From Dipylidium caninum (taxonomy: Eukaryota; Platyhelminthes; Cestoda; Cyclophyllidea; Dipylidiidae): a DNA stretch of 64,000 nucleotides. Within the stretch, counting starts at the first letter, position 1, and every line of letters begins with the position of its first letter. The translations under genes and the position numbers were made by a program. The DNA lies in assembly GCA_017562135.1 (NCBI GenBank), contig QEYB01000526.1, forward strand, positions 496,001 to 560,000. Reading direction: 5' to 3'. Under the pieces are notes generated by a model. It made no database searches, had not been told where the DNA came from, and saw nothing but the letters and a program-made list of their open reading frames with translations. Below, piece after piece: positions 21,421-35,400 of the stretch.

Positions 21421-23564
21421 TACTATTTCGCCTTATGCTCGAAGCCCAGGTGTAATTATTGCATTAACTATCTCATCCCGTCTTTTCTGCCCCTTTTTTC
21501 TCTCCTTTTGAATGGGGCCTCGTTTAATGGAGTCTGTTTCCGGCGTCCACATTTCCCTTGCGCCCTTTAATCTCGCTTTACTTTTACTCCCACAATGGAT
21601 GACGATGACTTCCCCTTCACTCCCCCACCCCCCGCATGCTGCAAAACAGCCCATTTTCTCGGTTGAGTACGTACTCGATCCCCCTCTTCCATCGCCACTT
21701 CCACCACCTTCTTTTCCTTCCCCTCCTCTTCCTCCTCCTCCTCCTCCTCCTCCATCTTCCCTTATTCCTCCCAAAGTGATTGCGCCTAGAAGGCATTTAA
21801 TTCCATTTTCGGTGGCTGATTTATTTCTCCGCCCCTCCACCAGGCATGCTGACCGCAGATCTCTCCATTGGCCGACCATGTCTACTAGCAACATTATTAG
21901 CTCCCCCCATAAGGTCATCGATGCCCTGGTGGTTGTGCTAAGTGTTTCTCGTGGTGGGCAGAAGGAAGTATCAGGCATAAACCCCCTACAGCCGCCCCTG
22001 AACAGCCGTGTATTCGTTCACTCGTCTGTCTCCTCGCGTCTGGCCGTCAAGATGCCCACGAGGCGTGTCTCGGGGGGGGGGGGAGGGCGGGAGGGCCACG
22101 ATGACTGAGACGAGAGGGACGGTGATTATTAAGGCCTGGGCAAATGTGCGAGCGTTGACAGCGTGTGTGTGTGTTTGTGTGTGTGTGTGTGTTGGGAGAA
22201 GGAGCAAAACGAGGAGGCAAACAGGCAGACAGACGGGGGAGCGATGCACAAAAGCCTGCGTGTGTGTGTAGGTGGGACTTCGACTTGACGCCGCGGTTGA
22301 CGGCTTCCAGGGGCGTGGGGAAGGAGAAATATGCCCTCGGGGTATTAATGTCTCCACCTCTCCCTCCTTCTCTTCCTCCTCCCCTGTAATTCCAAGTTCC
22401 TCGCAATTTTTAGTCCGGGAAAACACCCTCTTCCCCTTCTTCTCTCAACAATTTATTTGTCATCTTTTTACAAATGTGTTCAGGCTTCAATTGTCCTCCA
22501 TGACGGTAGTCAAGAGGAAATTCATCAAGTGTTGCACACAGTAGAAGTGGTGGAGTGTTTGAGTGCACTTCAATTGCGCACGGGTGGCGAAAGACGCGTC
22601 TTACACTGACAAGTGGATATCATCACGTAAAAATGCCTTATCCCGATGGAGTCGGGCGTGTTCACTTTTTTTTTCTTGAGGTGTTTACACTTCTCAAAGT
22701 GACAATGATTGTCAAAACTCTCTCGCTCTCTCTGTCTCCTCGCCCACCCCCCCCCCACCGCCCATCGAGGAGGTGAACTCGGCGATTGGTACAAATGGCC
22801 GTCTTGGCAAAGACGAAACATGTTTTCCTTTTTTAAGACGAGGTTCTAACTTCTTCCTCCGTGTTTAGTGCTCCTTCTGTCTCGGGCATTGTCATTAGTT
22901 ACAGTAAATAATTCCGACATTGACGCTGAGGCGCGTGGGGCGGTGGCGGAGGGGCGCGAGGGGCGGAGTGATAGCGGGGCAGGAGGAGGAGAGGAGGGAG
23001 AAGAAAAGGAGGGGGAAGAGAGTGTTTTCCTCTTTCTTAGAGCCCTGCAAAGCCGCCAGACCAGACTGGTGGGGAAGCGGCAGTTCCTTTTTTTTGTTTT
23101 TCTGTACTTGGAGTTGAGGCGTCTCATTGGCTGAACAGTTGGAAATTAATTCAAGCCAGACGAAAGCCCATTGGATGGAATGTGGACTGCTGCACACTTT
23201 GACGGCATTCTTGCGCCTCTCTTCTCGAGTCGGCTGCTGCAGTGGTAGAAGCGTTAAATGTTGCCTCCAAAGTCAGAGCAGTTAATCGCCCTGACAATGA
23301 CGCAAGTAGCCGCCTGAAGAGTGGCAAGTGGAGGGGTGTAGGAGGTGAGAGGAGGAGGAGGACCACCCCACGCACGATGCACACGTCTTAGGTGCATTGC
23401 CAAGTGTGATGTGTGTGTGTGTGTCCTCGATGCCCTCCGGCGGCCCCTCCTCCGCCGGCACCGAGAGCCTCTGCCAACACACCGCCCCTTCTCGACCCTT
23501 GGCGGCGCTGCCCACGGCCCCGTGCTCCGCTCTAACCCGCCTCAAGTACACGATTCTCTCTCTT

Positions 23565-23596
<32 letters not shown>

Positions 23597-23884
23597 TTTG
23601 TCGCTTTATGTGAAGCGCTCTAATCACCTTACCTGCATTTGTCCTCCCCGCGCCCCTGCCCTGCTCGCCTATCTCCTCGCCCCCCTTCTCACTACCCCCA
23701 AAATTCACATTGCGTGCAAAGTTCACTGACCCACAATCAGGTAGATCTTGTTATTCCCCGAGGCAAGTGTACTTCTCTCTCTCCCCGGCTAATTTAGCCA
23801 CCAGTTGCCTTCACCGAAGCCAACTTATGACGGTTACAGGTTTATTAAAGACAGAGGCTGTGCTGTAAGACGATGATCTCCTCC
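21421..23884. other. GC-rich spacer with microsatellites, no gene recognised
   Basis: Pyrimidine-rich from 21,500. Simple repeats: (CCT)n 21,723-21,754; (GT)n 22,162-22,192; a CT tract passing into GT at 23,554-23,598; short GT runs near 23,407-23,421. Open frames are explained by these tracts. Confidence 0.5.
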
Positions 23885-24240
23885 TCCACCCTTCCGCTTT
23901 AATGCTCGGTCGGCCCGTGGACACTTCACGTATCCGCCCGACGGCGAGTGTGAAGTCGTCGACTTAATCGCCTACGGCCTTGTTTGTTGTGTTAACGGCC
24001 ACAGAGGCGCGGTGCGAGTGTGTCTCGGTCCTCTTACGATTTGGAATGTGGGAATCCCCGCCCGTCACATATATGTGACGGACAAACTTCTTCAACCCTT
24101 CCGTCTTAATGCTGGGATAATGACAGTCTGATCTGACTCGTGGACACTTCATGTGTCTATCCCGACGGCGAGGATGAAATTGACGGCTCCAGTGCCACGG
24201 TGGCGGTGGGTCTTTTCCGTCATATATATGTGACGGACGA
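23885..24240 (+). repeat. Degenerate tandem duplication with embedded palindromes
   Basis: The block acccttccg...ttaatgct...cgtggacacttca...cccgacggcgag occurs at 23,888-23,953 and again at 24,095-24,178. A perfect 20-bp palindrome, ccgtcacatatatgtgacgg, sits at 24,062-24,081, and a one-change version at 24,217-24,236; each is followed by gac. The offset is about 207 bp for the first blocks and about 155 bp for the palindromes, so the units have diverged by indels. No coding content was seen. Confidence 0.7.
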
Positions 24241-27200
24241 ATTTAGGGTTTTTGTTTAGCCTCTTTTATCCGCCCCTCGACCGTACTGCGAGGGACACCA
24301 TCGCTAAACCGGCCACCTGCCACTTAGGCACCAGATTTGTCTTTGTCCGAGGCATTGGAGTGCCGCAGTCACGACGAAATGGCCCCACGTCTGACGTTCT
24401 ACGTCGAGTATCGACGTAATCCGGCGCTTGACCAGCACAATGTCCGCCCCGCCTCCACGAAACTGGCATTTTGACGTCTCACAGGGTTTCTAGTATTTTG
24501 GGACTGGCTCCACACTCCCATTTGTTTCGCCTCCGCCTCAGTAAAACCCAGTGGACGTAGAGTCCTTCCCATTCTGCCTCGTCGTCCACTTCAACGCCGT
24601 AGCGCTGTCCCCGGCCTCGGCGGTCGCTTTCGCCGCCTTCTCTCCCCCCCCCCCCACGCATCGGTTAGCTTTTCTCTCCCATCCGCCGGACACTCGAGTT
24701 CGTGTACCTCCTGCGTCTGGGCACCAGGATTTCGGCGTGGCAACGGCGAATTTGGCCTTGTTGGCAATTAATTTTGCTTCCGAGGGTTCACACTTCCCCA
24801 AAATAACGCCACTTTAGCCAAACACACACATGACAGGCGTCGCCACCGGTCCCGCTCGCCTCGCACGTCTTGCCGCCCTCCAGTCCGCAGTGGCCACCCC
24901 ACATCGGACCTTTTTCGCCGTGTCTACGCGCCCGAGACCCCTTCACGTGGACGAGGTCGCCGTTTTGCGGAGGCCGGGGACAAATCGGCCCCAACTCCTT
25001 GTGCTTGCGTGCGTGTGTGTGCTCACGTGCAGTTAAGTCGCCTCGCCTCCCCGCAAAAAACACAGCCACTGCTAATCACCGACAACAACAAAAACAGGAG
25101 CAAAAAACCACCACCACCACCACCACAACAACAACAACAACAACAACAACAACAGTCTTAATGGCATCAACAGCGGTAGCAGCAGCAGCAGACGCGGCTG
25201 CCTGTAGCGGTGGCACCGCATAAACAGTCGGTGGTATTTAGGGGTGGAGCGCGGATGTGTGCACCCGAAGTGATTTTTTGCGCCTCCGGCCTTCCCCCTC
25301 CACCCTAAGCTTAGTGCCTCGGCCCGGGGACCGCCGAGCCCCTCGCCTCATCGCCTCTTCGTCTCCCCGCCACTGCGCCTCGTCCGCGTGGCCGGTCTCG
25401 GCGTCCTCCTCCTCCTCTTCTTCGTCCTTGTCTTTTTCGTTCTCCTCCTCATCGTCCTCTTCCCAGTCCTCCTTGTTTTCTAATCGTCCTCCACCGTTTC
25501 TTCCCCGTTCTCCTTCTCCTTCTCGTCATCGTCCTCCGTCTCGTTTCGTCCTCCACGTTTTCCTTCTTTTCCTCTTCCACTTTTTGCGCCCTTCTTCCTC
25601 GTCATTGTCTTCAGTCTCATTCTCGTCCTCCCCTCCCTCTTCCAGACCCTCGTGGTGGTTGCAGCTGGCCCGTGGGATGAGGGACGAGGGCGGCGAGGCG
25701 GGGAAAGAGGTGTGGGATCGTGCCGGGTGGGTGTGCCTGTCACTCCCATCGGCAGTCGGACATCGGGCTTTGTGCACTTCCACCCTTTGCCCGAGGGTTC
25801 ACACCCTCCCTCGCCGCCTAATCCCCTCGCGTTTCGGTCGCACGGTTGAATTAGTCACGTCTCGGACACCACCGACGTCCCTGGAAATTTGCTGATCTCG
25901 CAAAGTGTGGATGGCGAGCGGTCATTTGTTCAAAGACCTCTCCGATGAGGCGGAACCGAATCGTCGACAGGCCGCCTGACTTCAACGCCCCTCGCCGCCA
26001 TCTCCTCCTGCTAGCCTCGTCGCCTCCTTCTGCCCCTCTGCCACACTTTGAGACCGGCTGTGGAGGCGAAGAGCAGCCTACTCGTCCGAGGCGAAAGGTC
26101 ACAGCTTCGCCAGGGGGGTGATTGTGGGGCAGCGGGGATTCGGGGGGGCGCGGCGGGCGGACGGGGAGTGGGGAAGCGAACCCACTTGGAGAGCGGAGAC
26201 TTGACGGGACGTCAAAGGTGCTCAAGACAGCAAGTGCCACCTTGTACTGATGCTACACCAGTCCCCTCCCACCTCTCCTTCCCCCCGTCTCCTCTCCTCC
26301 CCTTTTTTCGTCAACCCACCCACCCATTCGACATTTCCGTTGCGGAGTCCTTCTCTTCCGCTTTCGCATACTGCCAAATGAACAGTTTGAGGAGGAAGAA
26401 TGAGGAAAAGAGCTTACCTGGAGCATGAGGGGAGGGAGGGAGGGAAGGAAAGAGGGGGGGGGTTGGATAGACAACGTCCATACTTTTTTCCCGCCACATC
26501 GTCACGTTTTTTCTTTCTCTCCTTTTCAGAATCGCGTCCAATCATCGGATTTTATGGTGAGTCCACAACCCTCAACTTCCAACTCCCCGGGCCACCTCTT
26601 CTCTCCGCCACTCCACCGACTGTGGGAGGGGGGGGGGCTGGGGGTGGAGACTGGAATAGACGAAAGCCCGCGAGGATTTATTTGTGTGTGTTTGAGGGTG
26701 TCTGAATGCGCAGTTGTGCCTGAAACCACGCATCTACACCGGAAGATGACCTCGTCGTAAAGACACAAAAGTCCAACCACCCCCGCCCCCCTCTCTGATT
26801 TGGGGGGAAGTTGGGAACTTTCCGGCTAATTGAGCGGAAGCCTCTTTAAACTCCACTTCGTGAGCTTTTAGCGCCACGAAATATGTCAATTCGAGGTGAA
26901 GTCTGCGTCGTCCAGACTTTCTTTTCTCCCCTTCCCCCCCCCCTCCTCGCGTTCGCTTCTACGTCCCGACCGAAGCCATCGCATCAGCGGCGTTGGCGAC
27001 CCAAGTGGACGAGTGATGTCAACAGCCCGCCCCTGACCGTAAACGTGTGTGGCGCTCGGTTCCCCACCGCCGACGGTCGGCGGCGAGTCAGTAGTCGAGC
27101 GGAGGTGTTGTGCGCCGTCGCTTCCGCCTCCGCCTACTCTTCGAAAGAGGGTGAACATTGCGGTGGATCAAAATTCGACTCACCTGTCGTTTCTGCTGTT

Positions 27201-28958
27201 CCCGACACCCTGTGCTCGTTGGTAGTCGCGACGATGATGGCGAAGTTTTGGGGAAGGAGGCGGACTGGGGTGGAGGAGGCGCAGGCGGAGGACGGAGGAA
27301 AGGTGTCTCTCGCCATCACGGACGTCCTTTTGGCCCAACTCACTCAGCCGTGTGGACGAGAAGTCCGCGGGGCGACACTGCGGTTCAGGGGCTGTCGTCG
27401 CCTTCCCCGCCGCTCCGAGAGTGTCCTTCACCGCGGTGGCGCCCTCCGCCCGTCCCGCTCCGTCCGACTCCTCGTCCACCGTCTAATCACCCACCGCGTT
27501 CACTTCCTTCGTCCTCTGGCGCTTTAGTTAACCTTTAACGAGGTCTGGCCCGACACGTCTCGTCTGGCACGAGGTCTCAGGCCACTTCTCGGACAATTTT
27601 TAGCTTCATCTACACGTTCTCCTGAGCTGATTCGCCCTCGTCCCCTCCCCCCTCCCCTTCCCCTCCTCCTCCTCCTCTTCCGCTTTCTAGCCGTCATATC
27701 ACTTTTCAGTCAGCTGCAGTTGACAGTCAGTCAAGGATGACGCAGGTAACCCCGATGTCTCGTGTCCTTCGCCCTCCTGTCCCCCGTCCTTGCATGTCTG
27801 CGCCTGTCTCGGTGTGTTTGCATATGCCCACCTCTTCTAATCAAAAAAGCGGAGAAAGATGGAAAATGAGGGGAGAGAGGAGAGCGGGTTATTTTCACTG
27901 CCTCATCGCCGTGGAGGCTGTCGTGACGGCGGAAGACGACGCTGTCGACGTGTTCCCCTCGACTGCATCGTGTCTGTTAATTGAGGCGTTGAAGAAAGAC
28001 ATGCTCGAGGTTGCCCCCTCCCTGCAGCAGAGAAAAAATAGTCGCATAATTCTCAAATTCTCCCCTCCTCCGCCTTCCTCGCCACCTCGTCGGCTCACTC
28101 GCACGAAAGAAGGGGGAGAGGAGGAGGAGGAGGAGGAGGAGGAGGAGGAGGAAAAACAATCTCTCCTCGTTTGAGTTAATTGTAAACGAGGTGAAGGATT
28201 ATGTGGGGAGACTCTTGCTCTTCCCTCTGTTGATTATCTTTTCCGTTTTCTCCTTCTTTTTCTTCTTCTTCTTAAATTACCCGTAGTATTTAGTGCTGAA
28301 GGCCAAGGCGGACGGGGCGGCGAGGAGGGGAAGGCGAGAGAGCGAGAGGAAGACGATTGACTTGGCGCCACGAGGAGACAAGTTGAAGTGGACTTCAAGG
28401 ACGCTTACGGCTTAATTTTTACTCATTCGCACACTCGTCCGGGCCTTTGCCTCCTCCTCCTCCTCCTCCAGCGGTTTCTTCTCCGTCTCCTCCTCCACCG
28501 TCGCCGTCTTCTACTCCTCTTCCTCTTCGTCCTCCACCTCCTCCGCCTCCTCTCTATCTTCCCTCTTCACATTTCCTTTTATCATCCTTCTCCGCCTCCA
28601 CCGTCTCCTCGTCTCCTTCTTTCTCACCCCAGTCCTTCTTTTCCTCCTCCTCTTCCTTTTAAATGTCACATCACAAGGTCGAAATCGACAGTTATCCGAG
28701 CCGCTGGCTATTACCGCTTCATCGGTCTTCCGTGTCGTCTCGCGGAATGCCCCAAACTGGACTGAATTTGCGCTATCGCCCATCCTCCCTTTCTCTTCTC
28801 TCCCTCTCCGTGTGTGTGTATGTGTGTGTGTGCTCTTGCCGATATGAAGTAGCCTGGGTGGATGGGCATTGCAGCTGTGTGTTGTGCTTAACACTGTCTT
28901 CCGCCTCACTCCCACTTGACCATGGTCGATTTACCCTCGTCTTCTTTTCCCTTTCCAG
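24241..28958. other. GC-rich spacer upstream of the EF-hand gene, no gene recognised
   Basis: Holds (CCA)n/(CAA)n at 25,107-25,154, CTC/TTC-rich tracts 25,400-25,640, (GGA)n 28,117-28,152 and CCT-rich 28,450-28,650. The 5' exons or promoter of the EF-hand gene may lie in its last part, but I cannot point to them. Confidence 0.45.
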
Positions 28959-29000
28959 CGGCCAACAGGACCAACGAAGAAGCATAATAAGGAGGCGAAG
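28959..29000 (+). other. Candidate upstream exon of the EF-hand gene (5' UTR or N-terminal coding)
   Basis: A 42-base segment is bounded by a good acceptor (tttccctttccag) and a good donor (gtaggt). It is open in the frame that continues through the next exon's leader into its ATG, reading RPTGPTKKHNKEAK then Asn-Ser-Ala before the Met. It could therefore be untranslated leader or part of a basic N-terminal extension starting further upstream. Confidence 0.5.
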
Positions 29001-29397
29001 GTAGGTATCCCTCGCGCCCTCCCCCGCCCCGTCCCGCGGTTGTTCTTCCCACCCTCCGCCCTCCGTCACCCCTCCTCGACCCTCCCCGCCCGCCCCGACT
29101 TGGTCCACCGGGGCCGTCGGAGCCGCGGGGCGACCGAGTGGAGGGTGGCTTTCGCTCTGCGTCCTCCCTCCTCTGTCCCAGGCCCCCCCTTCTGTCGGGG
29201 GGGGGGGAGGCGGAGGCGGATGCGTGCGGGAGTGTTAAACTCCCCCCAAATCACCCCGTCGCGTCTGCCGACACTTCCGCCTGCTCTGACCCATTTACCC
29301 CCTCCACTAGTTATTTGTAGCCACCAACACGCGCGTCTGATTGTTTGTTCCATTAAATAAGCACATTTGGCGGCTTTTCCTTCTGTTTCCCCTATAG

Positions 29398-32300
29398 AAT
29401 TCGGCCATGCCCACATCAACGGAAGGAGAGAATGGCGGTAGCGGTGTTTCCAAGGGTGAGTTGATCAGTCCTCTGCCTTCCATGGTGATTCGGACACTTT
29501 CCACCCACTTCTCTCACCTTCGCACCCGCCAACTCCCGTCCCCACTCCCGCCTGGCCTCCTCCTCCACCGTCTTACCTTCGTATTTTTGGTCTGTCCGCT
29601 CCTCCACTCCCCCCCGCTTCTCCCCTTAACGGTCGGAAGAGCCTTCGCACCTTGTTTGGAGACTTAATTAAGCAGTCATTCACCCCGCCCACCAGCCCCA
29701 CCGCGTCCATTCCGTTGGACGGACAGGCGATTCGATTAAGAGGACAAAACAACGCTTCATTTGTCTTCGCAATGTCAATACGTCAGTCTTATCACTTCTG
29801 GCCCATCGCCACACGGGCTCCTCTTCTCGGTCCGCGAGGGCAGCCCGGACGCTCCGCGCGGCGAGGTTGGAGATGTGTGTGTGTGCGGACGAAAGCCCTG
29901 ACACGTCAAATTATACACTGTAGTGCTTGACAGTGATTTGACAGACCTCCGACCAGTTGTTTCGACGTCTTACCGAGCATCAGTGGGCGCCTTTTTTCCC
30001 CGGGCGGGCGGAGGGCGTCCGTCCTGCCAACCCTCGTCCCCCGGACGGGGCATATCTGGTCAAAAGTGGGCCATTCTCCCTCCTCCAGGCTGAGACGCGA
30101 GGTCTTGCGTCGCTTAACAGCGTGTGCGTCAGTGCGTTTTTCCAGCACCACCGACATGATTAATGCAGCCTGTCAAGTCGGGGGAATAAACGACAGCCGT
30201 GGGGACGCGCAGAGTGAGGCGCGCTGCATCCCCATTAGAGCGCGTCCACGGAGAGCACAGACGAGTGTGGCGATTAGGCGAGGTGTCCGACTGACCAGCG
30301 CCGGTGGTGGAGTCGCAACGGTTTGGCTCAGGGACGTCTGGAGGCGCCGCTTTGTGCCTTAGTGTGAGACTCGAGTCCCTTGGTCAGTGAGAAGTGTCAG
30401 GCGGCTCCGGTGTCCGTTTCAAGGCGGCCGAGAGTAGTCTCGACGCCAGGATTACGCGAGAAAGGGCTCGGTGCGTCCGCGGAGGGATGGAGGGGACTCC
30501 GACGAGGGCGTTCGACACACATGAATGCGTCGCTGCCGCGAGACACCACTGCGGACGGAGAGGGTGGCAATCGTCTCTTACACCTCGACCACACCTTCAG
30601 CAGCTCGCCACCAGTGGTCGGACGACATTGAGCACGCAGAATTTGCACCTGTGAATCGAGGAGAGACGGGAGGACCCAAAAGGGAAGAGGAAGAGGACGA
30701 ACAGTGGTGCTTGCGCAGAGGATGGCGCCGAACTTCTACCCGCCTGCGTTCGCAGAACTGTCATGGGAGGAGGAGAGGCCCTTCCAGTCGGCGCAAGACC
30801 GTCCTGGAAGTCTCACGCCTCTCCTTCCCTCGTCACCCTCGTCACAGGACCGACGTGGAAGTGGCAAAGACGGAGCGTCATCACTCGTTCAAAACCGCGC
30901 CGCTGCTACTTCTGGCGCTTCCACGTGTCCACGTGCCAGTCGACCGGACACCTCGCCTGGCGAAGGTCAACCGACCACCCGCTCGACCGGCCTCACACCG
31001 CGAAGCGACTAAAGTCGGCTGCGACATCGCTTGCTGAGCGGCCGGCGCTCCGTCGCTCGCCTCGAGAGAAAAACGCCTCGGTCAGGAAGGCTCCGAGACG
31101 GGAGAGGAGGAAGGAAGACAACCGACGCACCGAAAAACCGCCTCTTCTCTCGTTAGTTGCGTGTTGAACTCCGCTTTCCTCCATCCGATGGCATTTTCGT
31201 CTTCGTCAGCGTCTGGCGCTTCAGAATTTCCACGGACCGCTTCCCCGCTCCTGCCGAACACCTCCTTAGCTCGCCTCCTCGCGCGCCTTCATGTCCCAGG
31301 CCCCGGAGCCAGTCGGACTCACCGCGCCCATGCGAAGAGGGCCGCGGAGCCCCGCGAAGCCCTCGACTTTGTCTCCACGCCTCGTCCTTCGTCGTCTCAG
31401 CCTGAGCCGTCGAGCTCGTCTCTCGCGTCTCCCTTCTTCCCCACTGGCCTTCGAGTGGGTTCTCGGCCACCTCCTCAGGCTCAATTCCCCGAATCCTCGC
31501 CTTCAGTCATGGGCGGTTTTTCTCGAGTATCGTCAACACCTCGACGTGATCGCACCGTCTCGAGAGTCAAGAGATGCCTCCTTCGCCACATGGAGACTTT
31601 CAGAACGTCAGTGTCAAACCGAGACTGCAAAATCGGCCTCGCACACCATTGTCGGGGGCAAAATTCCGCTTCTTCGACGAGTTCCCCCAAAAATTCTCAA
31701 AGCCCGTCCCACAAATCGTCGTCGCCTCGGCCTAAATTATTCAGTGTGGTTTGTGGCTCTGTTGAGCGGCGCAAGGCTCACGGTTGGAAGCAAAATCTTC
31801 TGCCCTCCTAAGATATGAAAAACGGCTCTTTCTTCCCCACTGGGAGGTGCGAAAGGCGACAGTCGATGGCGGCGGCGGAGGTGGCGCAGGAGGAGGAGAG
31901 TTTACTCCGTTCACAGGATGAAAATGTGCGTCCGTTTGTGTTTGTCCGCAAAGGCATTCACGTAGGCCGCGTTCAGGCGAAGGCGAGGCAATCCGCTCCA
32001 CCGACGGGTATTTCCACTCTCCTCTGCGTGCGCTCGTGAGGAGGCGGCATTCCTCCTCCTCCTCTTCCTCATCTCCTCCCCCGCTTTCTCGGAGCTGAGG
32101 CAAGAAGTCTGCCCTCTCCGTCCCCAAAAGGTAAAAATTTTCCTGCCAGCGGAGGATGAGGAAGCCGATAGGCAGGGCGGGGCGGCGCGGGGAGCAGAAA
32201 GTTGGAGAAGGCGACTCCTTCACGCGCTTTTCATCATTCATTTGACAGCCTCGCCGGCGGCGGGTCTCGAGGGCGGAGGAGGGCGATTTAAACAGCCACC

Positions 32301-32416
32301 CTCCGCCTGTATCTCCGCTTTCCTTTAAGCCTCATCTTCCCCTGCTTCTCCGCCTCCTCCTCCGCCGCTCCGCCTACTTCGCGGCCCTCCCAGCCACCAA
32401 ACCGTCTTCTTCTCCA

Positions 32417-32454
<38 letters not shown>

Positions 32455-35400
32455 CACTGTCGAATCCAACGCCGCCTCGGTCTTTTTGCAGAACTCCACG
32501 ACGCCTTTGTCCTCTTTGATGTTAACCACGACGGACGCATTACCGAGGCCGAGTTGAACTCGGTCCTCTCCTTCCTCGGCATTAAGGCGTCCGCCTCGGA
32601 TGTGAAGAAGATGATCGCCGATGCGGACATTGATGGTGAGTCTACGTAAAATTCTGTCACTGCTTAACGCCCCCCTCTCCCCCTCTCCCCACCCCCCCCC
32701 CGAGGCTCGTTTACCGTCCAAGTGGGCCTCGCCCTCGTTGGCTGCCCGAGGCTGCGTGTAAATGGCCAACTTATCATCTTTACTCTCCTCCGAGAGGGTA
32801 AACAACTCGGTTTCGCATGAAGCATTGTTTATCAGTGCGGACTTCACAGCGTGTGTCTGACCGGCGTCGGTTTAGTCGGCCGTCCGCTCTCATCTCCGCA
32901 GACGTTGCAGAGGCCGCAGTCTCACGTCCGCGTCGCCCTGCCACCGCGTTTTGCGCCCCCCCCCCCGCGGCGGCAGAGTTGGAAGGAGTCCGCGACGGAC
33001 CAATGGGGTGGCAAGGGCGTTGAAAGCCGGTCGACGCCACCGAGGAGCGTGCGGGTGGACGGTGGCGTGTCCGACTCGGTGGTCGGAGGCGGAGTTAATG
33101 TCGATTGAAGTGAAAAAATCGGGATTTTCCTGCAGTCTGGCACGGCCAGAGGGACGAGAGTCGCCTCAGCTGCCAGCGAGCGGGCTGCCGAGCGACTGGC
33201 CACCTTCCGCGTTTAGTCCTGTCTGTTTACGCGTCTGCCGGAAATGAGCCTCGAAGAGAAATCATCGACCTTTTCTTCTTCCGCTTCGCTACCTCCGCCC
33301 TCAACTCATTGCTTTCCTCCTCGTCTTTTGCACAAAACTCGGATTAAAGCCTCGCGACACGAGTCCCCGTCTCTCTCGCCGGTGAATCGCCACCAGACAG
33401 TGGCCGAAACACTTGGCTAGTGGCGGGACGGGGCGAAGCGAGCCCTCGGCTCACGATTGCGAGGGTTCCACCACACCACCTTGGTTCACTCCTCGCCTCG
33501 GCATAGCGCCAGTCCACTGTGGACACCGCGGGTTGGCACCGTGCCTGGGCGGAGTACTTTGGCAGGGAGAAGGACCGTTGAACGGTGGCCGTAGGCCGCG
33601 AAGGCGGTGGAGCCGCCGTGATAGGCGCCCAAGTCATCGTGGAAGACGAGGTGGAGCGAGCGAGCAGTCGGGCTGACGGGTTAGGTTGAAAAGGGCGTCC
33701 GATTGGCGTTGGTCGGCGCCTTTCAGCCTTGTCGATTGACCTCGAGTGCGTGGGGCGGGGGCGCTCGACTCTGTTGAACGAAGCCCGAGTGGAGGCGTGG
33801 CAAAGGAGCTGCAAAAAATTGCTCCTTTGTTAGCCGCCTCCTCGATGACGAGGCTGGGCGGCTGGCTGGGCGCACGGCCACGTCGGAGGGGCAGCAGGGA
33901 ACAGATGGCGCTTGTTTGCCAACCGCCCCGGCGTCGGTGTCGGCCGTGCTGTCCGGCTCTCCTCTCCACTGAGCCGTGGAGCCTCTCCGCCCGCGCTTTT
34001 AGCGCAGGCGAAAAGTACGTCAGGGCGGATACCCCGTCGTTTTCGAGTTTGGAGGCCTCGTGTCGGCTGCTCCACGTCGCCAACGTTGGGGCCATTCGCG
34101 AGAGACGATAGTGCGACGCAGCATGCGTTGGTGGCCGGCGTTGGGACAAGGAACAGCCGGCCGCCTGCGGGAGAGGCGCACTGGCACCGCGGCTCCCGTG
34201 CGAAGCATCGACTGACGGCCTCGACGGGCAGGCTCTTCGGCGTAGTGGAGTTCTGTCGGTTCGCTTCCATCGCACGGTTGCGCTGACAGTCGTTTGCCGC
34301 GCGATAGTTAAACTGGAAGGGTCGTGCGTCGATAGGAGAGGAGTCAGTGTGCGTCGTGTTGCGAAGACACTGTCAGATTGGAAAAAAAGATCTCTTGACA
34401 GGCAAATACGATGACAATTTGACATTAGCTTGCCCTTCGCCTGTACACAGTTGCTTCCTCCTTCCAACGGCGTCCAAAATTACCTCCTCCTCCTCCTCCT
34501 CTTCCTTCCTTCCTTCCTTCTTCCCTTCCTTTTTCGCGTTTCCACGGATAACGCCGCACCCACTCACGACCGAGTTGGTGCGCCACGCACGCTTCGTTCG
34601 CACGAAGACATGAGGCGACTGGTTGCTCCGGCCCGGTAGTCTTGGCCGCATCGCAGGCCTTCTGCGCCAGCTCGGCACGAGCCTGTCCGAGCGGTCGGAG
34701 TCGGACGGGGCGCGGTGGTCGAGGTCGGACCAACGCTGCTGGCGGGCCGGTCGGAGGTGGCGGGAGGCGTGGAAAGGTCCACGAGGTCGGGCGAAAACCA
34801 TTTCTGTGAGGCGTGAAGACGTCATTTCGCCCAAGCTCAGCCGAACGGACGATGATGACGAGGGTGCCAGCCTCCTGTCTCCAACGAGCACAGCTAGGAC
34901 TGTTCGACACGTGGGCGAGAAGTCTCGTGTCACCCGACGGCGCCGCTCTGGTGCGTTCATGTGGCAGCGGGGGGAGGGGGGCGGTGGGAGGAGCATCCTC
35001 CTTCCCCACTGGCAGGCGGCCACGTCAGGAGTTCCCAGTCACCGCCAACGGGACTGTGAAGAGCGTTCGCGTAACCGAGGCGAAACACCCTCCACCCCAC
35101 CCACACCGCCACCGCCACCGCCACCGCCACCGCCGTCCCGCTCGCTCTATCCGCTGGCACCGTGGACGCAGGGTTCTCTCCGCCCCGCGTTTCTGTGGTC
35201 GCCTGGGCCTCGACCCTCCGCCTCCATCGCCCCCATTGCCTCCACCCGCACGTCCACCCTCGAGCAGTCGGTGTGTTTGGCGCATCTGCCACCGCCTCCT
35301 CTTTCTCTCCCTCTCTCTTCCTCTCTCTTCCTCTCTCCTCCCCTCCCCTCTCCCGCCCCTCCCCCGCCCCTTTGCCTGCCTTCCTGTCTGCCCTCCACCC

